Part shown: piece by piece, positions 56,301 through 64,000 of the stretch
Position numbering within the stretch: position 1 is the stretch's first letter
Layout of the letters: every line of letters starts with the position of its first letter
NCBI RefSeq assembly: GCF_001641265.1
Contig: NW_020167532.1
Coordinates: 434,001 to 498,000, forward strand
DNA from: Pseudogymnoascus destructans
Taxonomy: Eukaryota; Ascomycota; Leotiomycetes; Thelebolales; Thelebolaceae
Direction of reading: 5' to 3'
DNA length: 64,000 nt
Program-made: the position numbers and the translations under genes
Notes under the pieces: model-generated
Databases searched by the model: none
The model's input: only the letters and a program-made list of their open reading frames with translations
What the model was told of the DNA's origin: nothing

Positions 56301-58300
56301 CCCAACTTTACGGAGGCCGTTTGTGGGCTTGCCAATGCGCTGAACTCTGTGTGCGATTGGACTGGGCGCGGGGGCGTAATTTTTGAAGGGGCAAAGTACG
56401 ACCGATGGCATGTTGGCGAAGATGGGATGCTCTGTGATGCCAAAACCAGTGTGGCCGGGACTGGATGGGTGAAGCGCGTAGTCGCTATCGTAAACAAGCA
56501 ACTCGAAGATGGCGCCAGCTGGGGCTGCGGTACTCTGAATAGCCAGGTTCTCCGTTCTATGCTGCAAGAACTCGAAATTGCAGATACAGGTAGTCGATGG
56601 TCAAACGACAAGGCTTCAACTATGCTTGCAAGACTGAGCTCTTGGGCAGGAAAGCCATGGGAGGGGGCTCGTATTGTACGCTTGATTGAACGAGCTATCA
56701 AGAGAGCTATGCACCGATGGTACACAGACAAATACGTCCGCCGACTGGATTTCCCAAAGTTAAGCTATGCCCGACCTCATCTTCCGAGTTCGCTAACTGT
56801 ACCGGGAGCACCGACTGTGCTTCCTTTCCACACTTTTACCTGCCCACTCTCTGCCAAAGACATCAGGATGATTTCGGAGAGAAATGCCATGCGTATCTCG
56901 TGTGCTGCGCTGCGTGCACCATGGCTCCCGCAGACCGTGTATCCACCGCCACCGCCGCCATCACCAACGCTCAACATTGGCTATATCTCCTCAGACTTCA
57001 ACAACCATCCTCTTGCGCACTTGATGCAGTCCGTATTTGGAATGCATGACCCACGAAAGGCAAAGGCAATCTGCTACGCCACAACGTCAAGCGACAATTC
57101 GGTCCACAGGCAGCAAATAGAAAAGGAGGCCCCGGTGTTTCGCGATACCAGCGGCTGGCCCTCGGACAGGTTGGCGCAACAGATTGTGAAAGATGAAATC
57201 CACATTCTTGTGAATTTGAATGGGTATACACGAGGCGCAAAGAACGAAGTCTTTGCGGCGCGCCCTGCTCCTATCCAGATGTCCTTTATGGGATTTGCGG
57301 GCACGCTCGGCGCAGAGTGGTGCGATTACATCTTGGCCGATGAAACGGCTATACCACGAAGCACCCTGCGACCTTGGAGACGCAACATTGACCTAGACGA
57401 TCAGCTCCGTTGCGATGAGTCGGTTGACGAGGAAGACTGGGTCTATTCAGAGAATATTATCTTCTGTCGAGATACATTTTTCTGCTGTGACCATCGGCAA
57501 AGCAGTGAAGATCGTCAGCTTCCTTGGGCAGGAGAGCAGGAGCGGAGGTGGAAAATGAGAAAGGAGCTCTTCTCAGATCTTCCTGACGATGTAATCATTC
57601 TTGGGAATTTCAATCAGTTATATAAGGTTTGTATTCTTCGATTTATTGTGAGATCAATACTAACAAATATCTTCAGATTGAACCCACGACGTTCCGCACA
57701 TGGCTTCGGATACTCGCAAACGTGCCCAAGGCCGTTCTGTGGTTACTCCGATTCCCTGACCTTGGGGAAAGCAATCTCCGGCGGACAGCTCGACTGTGGG
57801 CAGGCGAGGAGGTAGCATCACGTATACTGTTCACCGATGTGGCTCCAAAGAATCTACATATATCCCGGGCACGGATTTGTGATTTATTCCTCGATACCCC
57901 GGAATGCAATGCTCACACTACGGCCGCGGACATCCTGTGGTCGTCAACTCCACTCCTGACTCTGCCCAGGTACGAGTACAAGATGTGTTCACGCATGGCA
58001 GCCTCCATCCTGAAGGGTGCATTACCTCGGTCCGACGAGGGATTTGATGCTGCGTCAGAACTCATTGCTACGGATGAGGAGCAGTACGAGGAATTTGCGG
58101 TGAAGTTGGCCAGCGGGCTGCGTTATGACGAGCAAGGGGTGGGCAGTGGAAGGCTCAGTGATCTCCGGCGACTACTCTACGAGAACCGCTGCCACAGTGC
58201 GCTGTTTGATACGAAGAGGTGGGTCTCGGATCTTGAGAGGGCGTATAATGAGGCGTGGCTTAGATGGGTCGAAGGCACTGGGGGAGACATTTATTTGTGA
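53319..58300 (+). CDS. ogt: TPR-containing GT41 glycosyltransferase (OGT/SPY-like)
   Basis: Nucleocytoplasmic glycosyltransferase of family GT41, which modifies Ser/Thr of intracellular proteins. Exons 53319-57626 and 57677-58300 give 1643 residues. The first ~500 residues are low complexity (Pro/Gln/Ser/Tyr). TPR-like helices lie near 520-610 (YALEEYEKALDWYSKIVALDSSHVEA) and again near 920-1010 (HAHLYTNLGSLLKDIGQLTAAIKMYEQAV; ALANLANAVKDQGRISDAIEYYKRAVA). The catalytic region has IGYISSDFNNHPLAHLMQS, HILVNLNGYTRGAKNE, RPAPIQMSFMGFAGT, GNFNQLYK with its catalytic-type lysine, VLWLLRFP and FLDTPECNAHTTAADILW. The 50-bp intron falls directly after that NQLYK lysine. An acidic insertion of ~90 residues splits the catalytic lobes. 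Donor sugar, UDP-GlcNAc or GDP-fucose, cannot be read from the sequence. Confidence 0.9.
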
Positions 58301-59625
58301 GGCGAGATTTAAGGGATTTAATGTTCAGGGGTATTTTTGAGGGCGCATTTAACAGCGAAAGCTGGCTGGATAGACTTGGAAGGTGTTAATGGGGCGTCGC
58401 AAGCGCCTGCTGCTTTACGTGGCGTTGATGTTGGATATTGGATCGAGGGGTCCCGCTCGCGGATCAGTCCACCGACCCCGGTTGGAGTTATCTGATTTTA
58501 TTAAGTGTCGTTTTATATCCCCCCAAGATTAGAGCCGTGGGACCCCTGGAAGGTTTACATGAACAGGTGGAGGTGGTTACACATATTGTTATGTCGGCAG
58601 TGAGGTGGCCTTGGGCAATGGCTGGCACAGCTGCTGTAACCGCACTCTTGGACTCGGATGAGAGTGATCTACAACCAGGGTTCTGGGGCGATCAGGGGGC
58701 GTTTTCTTGCACGGTTGACCATGCATATTGAACAGACCTTGGCTATATTTCAGATAGTTATTGCATTTTCAAGGCTATGACGCCCATCCATCCATCGTCG
58801 GAAGCACGGATTAGGGTAGCTGAAGAGCAGGGTGCGGAGAGTAGTAGCGTACCAGCCCAATGCGTTCTGGCTTACCGATTACGAACCAAATATATGCGGA
58901 AGGGTGGGAAGTGTGGGGGAGGCTTGAGAAAGCCCTCTTTTTCATTCCCTGGCACCGCAATCAATGACTATGTACGGTACTTTCCATACGGAAGATGCAT
59001 TTGGATGTACCACCTGGTGGGTACAGCATAAATGATTGTAATGTATGCAGGGTGAGAACGGATGACGAAGATGGCAACGACAGCAGACAAGGGACAAGGG
59101 ATGAAGGAGGAAGCGAGTTAAGCGACAGAGTGTGCGACATGCACGGGTGTCATGTCTGCCACGCACTCCTGAGACTGTCTGAGTAGGGGTAAGCGAATAA
59201 TGGAGGACCGGGACTGGTGTTGAAAGGCTGGTTGCCGTTGTGATGGTGGTCGCTTGCCGGTGCTGGTTTGGTTTTGGTTTTGGGGTTAGATAGAGTACAG
59301 TAAGGCCAGACACAGGTTTACTGTTTCTGTAACTCCCCGCTTTCCCGCTTTGTTTCTTGTTTGGCCGTCCGCCGCCATCATTCATGTCGGTCATCTTATC
59401 GTTGAGGGTTGAGGGGGGGAGGTGGGTACATCATGCATACGGCACTGCACGGTACTGTACTGTAGAACTCCATACATCACCACTCATCGTTCATCGTTCG
59501 CTCACGGCCATGGTGCAGTAGCAGAGTATCAGATCAGACTCCACACATGGAATCCGCGGGAATCACAAATCAGTGCCGGCTTGCATGTATGGAGTATGTG
59601 GCACCAGGCACAGTAGCTAGGCACA

Positions 59626-59711
59626 GTGCGGTGCAGTGCAGTGCAGTGCAGTGCAGTGCAGTGCAGTCAGTGCAGTGCAGTGCAGTGCAGTGCAGTGCAG
59701 TGCAGTGCAGT
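59626..59711. repeat. pentanucleotide array GTGCA
   Basis: About 16 units GTGCA (GCAGT), broken once by CAGTCAGT near 59667. Confidence 0.92.
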
Positions 59712-59871
59712 AGCCAAGTTGTCTATGGCAAACAGGGCGTCTGCCATAGACAGGGAAGAAGATAGACGAGGAAGAAGATAGACAGGGAAGAAGGAGAGAC
59801 CCACGGAGATGCAGGGAAGATCATGGCGCCTGGGTTCTAGTACTTGGTACCATATTCCCAAATCCGGGATA

Positions 59872-59996
59872 GGAAGAGGAAGAGGAAGAGGAAGAGGGCG
59901 GCGGCGAGTGAAGAGAGGGCGGCGGCGAGTGAAGAGAGGGCGGCGGCTAGTGAAGAGAGGGCGGCGGCGAGTGAAGAGGCGAGTGAAGAGAGGAGG
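59872..59996. repeat. AGAGGA run followed by 21-bp array
   Basis: A short AGAGGA run (59872-59896) leads into about four copies of a 21-bp unit (GGGCGGCGGCGAGTGAAGAGA), the last shortened. The period is divisible by three, so several frames stay open without being genes. Confidence 0.88.
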
Positions 59997-60240
59997 GGGA
60001 TGCACCGTAATAATAGCAACATCGGTGGGATCCCGAACGACTAGGGTTGATCTCCAAGGGTGCGGTTCAACGAACCGTGTGAGTTCTCGGTTCGACCGCT
60101 TCAGAGCCGTGGAGTTCAAAGTCGCTAGACAGGTACTGTACTTGGACGTAAAGTACCGTTTGGTGGGTTAAGGACTGAGTTACCGTCCGGGCGATGCGCT
60201 AGGTCCCATCCACTGTCGCGCCAGGGCTCGTTGGGTGGTT

Positions 60241-60410
60241 GTGAGGGTTGTAAGGGTTGTAAGGGTTGTAAGGGTTGTAAGGGTTGTAAGGGTTGTAAGG
60301 TCGTAAGGGTAGGGTTGTAAGGTCGTAAGGGTCGTAAGGTCGTAAGGGTCGTAAGGTAAGGTCGTAAGGGTCGTAAGGTCGTAAGGGTCGTAAGGTCGTA
60401 AGGGTGAAGG
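60241..60410. repeat. 9-bp/8-bp array GGGTTGTAA then GGGTCGTAAGGTCGTAA
   Basis: Six GGGTTGTAA units pass into alternating GGTCGTAA/GGGTCGTAA units. It resembles telomeric sequence superficially but the unit is not TTAGGG. Confidence 0.9.
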
Positions 60411-60949
60411 GTATAGCTAACTGAGCTCGGATACAACAGCCAAAGTACCGTTGTGAAGGGGGTGACAACGGATACAAAATCACCTGGACTCGCTAATTCG
60501 AGACGTATTCGGAAAGGGGCCCAGCTAGCCAGTGACGCTCGATCCTATGCGCAATTGGATCGAGCGCCAGCGTGTCTGAGACATTGCGCGCGACGAAACA
60601 GGGCCTGGATCACACACGGATCATTTTTGATTCGGATTTTTACGCCGTCGTTCGTTGCGAGGCTGGGCGGGATATGCGTCCCCATCCTGGGAAGGGGAGG
60701 AAGGGAAGGAGGGCCAGCAGGGCCAGGTTTCTCAGCGGGTTCAGCGGGTTCAGCGGGTTCGTTCAGCTCACATGGCGCCAACAACAACAACAACAACAAC
60801 ACTATGTCAGTCGGCAGCCTTCTAACTTCTAACCGATGTACCTTTCCCTGTACCCTGTGCCACACAAACCACGCTCTGCCCACACAGTTCCAAGACACTG
60901 TAAGATCATTGCGTGTGCCCCTTCCGTCCTCCACCAAGTTACGCACTAC

Positions 60950-60994
60950 AGGGAGAAAGGAAAAGGAAAAGAAAAAGAAAAAGAAAAAGAAAAC
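60950..60994. repeat. purine array GAAAAA/GGAAAA
   Basis: Short hexamer array AAGAAA/AAGGAA after GGGAGAAAGG. A (CAA)n run lies at 60781-60800 and an AGCGGGTTC triplet of nonamers near 60734-60762. Confidence 0.8.
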
Positions 60995-61219
60995 AGAATC
61001 CCTTCCCTTTGCATCCCTACAAGTACATGGCGCGCGCAACAACAGCCTATAGAAGCCACCCGCGACGATCGGACCAGCATAAGGTACAGTACGCTGCTAC
61101 TCCGTACAGTAGCAGCAACTCCATCCAAGCACAAAAGAGCCGGGATGAGCCTTGTGCAAGACAAACTCGGTTCGTTCATTCCACTGGATCAACAACCGGC
61201 ATACACAGCCAGCATGATC

Positions 61220-61261
61220 CGCTCCCAATCTCCCAATCTCCCAATCTCCCAATCTCCCATT
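61220..61261. repeat. 8-bp array CCCAATCT
   Basis: Five CCCAATCT octamers in tandem. Confidence 0.85.
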
Positions 61262-61510
61262 GACCCTCCTTTGCGCACACGGGCACCGCCAACAACGGAA
61301 GGCGCACAGACACACTAGAGCCACATGCTTGCAAGACATGGGAACAGGGCACGGGGGATGCTCCGTCTTCGGTGAATGCTTAGCCACGGATGTTCAGACC
61401 CGCGTGCCGCGACCGCTCTAACTAAGTCGCTTCGATCATCCCGATGCCTGTCGTTCCTGTGTAAGCGAGGGGATCTCCATGGTACGAGTACTCGTACTTG
61501 TGTATTTTTT

Positions 61511-61864
61511 CGGTAAATGAAAACTATACCCTGTAATTCCACCGCAATGAAAATTCTACCCTGTCGTGATTAATAAGTCACCACGTGACGCCCACCGTTT
61601 CCTCCAGCCTTTGCTGCCCGTAAGCCCCCTCCCTATCCTCCCTATACCCCCCTCCCTATACCTACCCCCCTCCCTATACCCCCCTATTAACCTCTCTGAT
61701 GCCTCCCACATATCAGGACGGCGAAGAGGTAGCAGTCAGGCGAGTGTTGTACAATTATCACTTTGGACGAGCTGGCGGTAAGCATCACGTGGTGGGTTAT
61801 TGATCACAACAGGGGTAGAATTTTCATGACGGTCAAATTACAGGGTATAGTTTTTCATTTACCG
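61511..61864. mobile_element. MITE-like element with ~88-bp terminal inverted repeats
   Basis: Left terminal repeat 61511-61597 and right terminal repeat 61776-61864 align as reverse complements over about 88 positions at roughly 85 percent identity, both starting CGGTAAATGAAAA and sharing CTATACCCTGTAATT, ATGAAAATTCTACC and CACCACGTGA. The ~178-bp interior is pyrimidine-rich and encodes nothing recognisable. Six to seven T residues flank both ends, a possible but uninformative target duplication. No transposase is present, so the element would be non-autonomous. Confidence 0.75.
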
Positions 61865-62137
61865 TTTTTTTATAGAACGGAAGCACGGCACATGACGAGG
61901 ACGGGGGCCCTCTGATGGACCCGGCTGCCACGAGTTGGACGTTGCAGCGGCTTACGGAGGACAAACCGTTCGGTCTAGGCACGCTAGCTAGAGGGGGACT
62001 AGCGGGGGTAGGGCCATTGTTGAGATGTCAGGCTAGCAGGGGGAGTGGATTGTGATGGCCATGGGCAGGCAAGCAAGTCAGCTGGTTGTGTGGGAGGAGA
62101 GGGAAAGGAAGGAGGGAAAGGAGGGGAAGGAGGGGAA

Positions 62138-62352
62138 GTATGTCTATGTCCATGTATGTCTATGTCCATGTATGTCTTGTCCATGTATGTCTATGTCCAT
62201 GTATGTCTATGTCCATGTATGTCTATGTCCATGTCTATGTCCATGTCTATGTATGTCCATGTCTATATATGTCTATCTATGTCCATGTCTATATATGTCT
62301 ATATATGTCCATGTCTATGTCTATATATGTCCATGTCGATATCTATTCTATG
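62138..62352. repeat. ATGTCTATGTCC satellite
   Basis: Long array of six-base blocks ATGTCT and ATGTCC with TATATATG variants towards the right. Open frames with Met-Ser/Val-Tyr repeats arise here and are not supported as genes. Confidence 0.9.
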
Positions 62353-62489
62353 TAGGTGATGTGCGACAACCCCTTGCGGACGTCAATGTACTCTCCCGCG
62401 GGATGGGTGGTGTAATGGTCGATGTAATGACCGAGGGAACGGAGATCTACTCGTACTTTGGATTAATATCTGTATGTACGAGTTTGTAG

Positions 62490-62614
62490 TGGAGTAGTCC
62501 AATAAAACCCCGAGTAATGTCATGGATAGATTATTATTTCTCGCAACTTTTGAAAACAGCGTCGAGGTGGAACTACGTACATGGGTCCCCTGTTAACAAT
62601 TCTCGACCCAAGGT
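62490..62614 (-). repeat. dispersed repeat, copy B (inverted)
   Basis: Reverse complement of the repeat at 14504-14745: shared blocks include GGAGTAGTCCAATAAAA, CGAGTAATG, TCTCGCAACTTTT, ACAGCGTCGAGGTGGAACTACG and ATGGGTCCCCTG. It keeps the segment deleted in the second unit of copy A. Confidence 0.88.
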
Positions 62615-62697
62615 ACGACACGATACTGTTGTGCAGCTCGCGTGGGGAAGTTGGTGGTGGTGTCTCAGTTTCAGTCTTAGGTAGGGTACAGTAGTGG

Positions 62698-62999
62698 TAC
62701 TCGAGTGTTGCAGGTGGTAGGGTAGGGTGTTTAGTAGTGTTTAGTAGTAACTTAGTGTTGAGTAGTGTTGAGTAGTGTTGAGTAGTGTAGTAACTTAGTG
62801 TTGAGTAGTGTTTAGTAGTGTTGAGTAGTGTAGTAACTTAGTGTTTAGTGGTTGGTAGTGTTGAGTAGTGCTCAGTAGTGTTCAGTAGTGTAGTAACTTA
62901 GTGTTTAGTAATGTTTAGTAGTGTTGAGTAGTGTAGTAACTTAGTGTTTAGTAATGTTTAGTAGTGTTCAGTAGTGTAGTAGTGTTTAGTGTTTAGTAG
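62698..62999. repeat. GTTTAGTAGT/GTTGAGTAGT array with higher-order units
   Basis: About 30 decamer-like units of GTT(T/G/C)AGTAGT, interrupted at regular points by GTAGTAACTTAGT, giving a larger repeat of about 50-70 bp. Confidence 0.88.
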
Positions 63000-63105
63000 C
63001 CTCGCTCGGTACGCACTTCTACTGGTCCGGAGTACTCTGCCGCTACGGTACATTGGCCGTCGCCTCGCCCGCTAGTCGCCCGCTAGGCTGGATCCACAAC
63101 CACGT

Positions 63106-63208
63106 TATGGGTATGGATATGGGTTGGATATGGGTTGGATATGGGTTGGATATGGGTTGGATATGGGTTGGATAGGGTTGGGTATGGGTATGGGTATGGG
63201 TATTTATG
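63106..63208. repeat. GGTTGGATATG array, then GGGTAT
   Basis: Five or six GGGTTGGATAT units change into a GGGTAT hexamer run. Confidence 0.88.
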
Positions 63209-63280
63209 ATCTTGTATGCGTATTGTTTGGTATTATGGGATGGCACTTTCCTACCTACCCTTACCTTCCCTTTTCTCACT

Positions 63281-63445
63281 CCCTCCCCACTCCCTCCCCT
63301 CCCCCCTCCCCCCTCCCCCCTCCCCCTCCTCCCCCCTCCCCCCTCCTCCTCCCCTCCTCCCCCCCTCCCCTCTCTCCTCCCCCTCCCACCCCTCCCACCC
63401 CTCCTCCCCCTCCTCCCCCTCCTCCCCCCCTCCCCCCCTCCTCCT
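63281..63445. repeat. polypyrimidine CCCTCC tract
   Basis: About 165 bp that are almost purely C and T on the plus strand, with CCCCCTCC-type units. It produces proline-rich open frames that I do not accept as genes. Confidence 0.88.
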
Positions 63446-64000
63446 TCACTACCATACTCGATCGACTATCCCCATCGAACTAAACTACCGATCGGCTATC
63501 CCCATCAAACTAAACTACCGCCCTTAACAACAACAACCCCATCTCACGCCTCACATCCTCAACCATCTCTCCGACCCCACCTCCCCCCCTCGTTTCTTCT
63601 TCTTCCACCATCGTTCCCACCTTGCTCTATCTTACCTGCATCGCCTGCATCAAACTCCTTCACCACCCTCACCACCCTCACCCTCGCCCTCACCGACATC
63701 CCTACTCCCTCGCTCTATAAAACTCTCCTCTGCCTATTGCCGCTCCTAGAAACCACCACCCCCATCAAACTACCAATATCTCCCATCTCCACGTTATCTT
63801 GCCTCGTCTCCATCGAGAGAGTGTCGAACAAAGTTGAGAGGTGACAAGAACCAGCCCTCCCTGACAATATTTGTCCCACCCCACTCAGCCGCACACCCAC
63901 CTCTGCCGGTCAAGACATCCTCCTCCATCAGCCAACCCTTCCGCACTCGTCGAATCCACTTATAAGGACCACCGCCCGCCCCCCCAAATCCCTCCCGACC
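63446..64000 (+). promoter_or_regulatory. pyrimidine-rich leader-like sequence at the right edge
   Basis: C-rich sequence with short CAAACTA and ACCACC runs, lacking purine-rich stretches, of the type found in fungal promoters and 5' leaders of plus-strand genes. A small tandem duplication (ATCGGCTATCCCCATC) lies at 63460-63510. The gene itself would lie outside the window. Confidence 0.3.

Larger units (their letters stand above)
58301..64000. other. gene-free, repeat-rich block to the right edge
   Basis: About 5.7 kb without a credible gene. It contains at least eight unrelated tandem arrays, a MITE-like element and the inverted copy of the dispersed repeat. The last 700 bp are strongly pyrimidine-rich on the plus strand and may be the promoter/leader of a gene starting beyond the window. 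Confidence 0.6.

Noticed and set aside
60060..60100. tRNA-like GGTTCGACC and CGGTTCAACGAACCG stem
   Set aside because: Only a short inverted repeat; no cloverleaf can be drawn.
60241..60410. Interstitial telomere array
   Set aside because: The unit is GGGTTGTAA and GGGTCGTAA, not TTAGGG; similarity is partial.
62045..62489. Open frames rich in Met, Ser, Tyr, Val and Cys
   Set aside because: Produced by the ATGTCT/ATGTCC satellite; no family features.
63124..63844. Proline/leucine-rich open frames
   Set aside because: Translation of the polypyrimidine tract; lacks a coding signature outside it.

Overview
The window comes from a filamentous ascomycete (Pezizomycotina). The protein-coding genes are split by many short introns with GT..AG ends and CTAAC-like branch sites. 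The gene set includes lineages absent from budding yeast: the NADPH oxidase regulator NoxR, a Con7-type C2H2 factor, a GT41 (OGT/SPY-like) glycosyltransferase and a rictor with an N-terminal HR1-like region. I lean towards Leotiomycetes or a near relative but cannot resolve the class from the sequence alone.

Layout. 0-6.6 kb: a possible gene start running off the left edge, rad9 (-), an F-box/LRR-like gene (+) and a 12-exon THI20 (+). 6.6-9.7 kb: DBP2 DEAD-box helicase (+). 9.7-17.1 kb: a gene-free block full of tandem repeats, hairpins and a possible LTR/MITE remnant, ending at the Con7-like zinc-finger gene (+, 17.1-18.9 kb). 19.9-31.5 kb: dense housekeeping genes, namely SNF8 (-), RPS16 (+), a small unrecognised three-exon gene (-), AAR2 (+), RPS14 (-), TYR1 (+) and NIP1/eIF3c (+). 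32-43.5 kb: rictor (-), urate oxidase (+), a small secreted protein (+), MRPL23 (-) and noxR (+). 44.5-58.3 kb: a 1480-residue unrecognised repeat protein (+), fibrillarin NOP1 (-), RPL12 (+) and the GT41 glycosyltransferase (+). 58.3-64 kb: a second gene-free block packed with different simple repeats, a 354-bp MITE-like element with ~88-bp terminal inverted repeats, and a repeat that also occurs in the first gene-free block in the opposite orientation.

Much of the window serves ribosome production and translation (RPS16, RPS14, RPL12, NOP1, DBP2, eIF3c, MRPL23), and several of these genes sit head-to-head with a neighbour across 310-345 bp. The others cover thiamine salvage, tyrosine synthesis, purine catabolism, ESCRT-II sorting, U5 snRNP assembly, the DNA damage checkpoint and growth/ROS signalling. 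I see no gene cluster for a secondary metabolite, no tRNA or rRNA gene and no CRISPR. The most unusual items are the 28-residue repeat protein, the helicase intron inside motif V, and the inverted-repeat elements of the two gene-free blocks.
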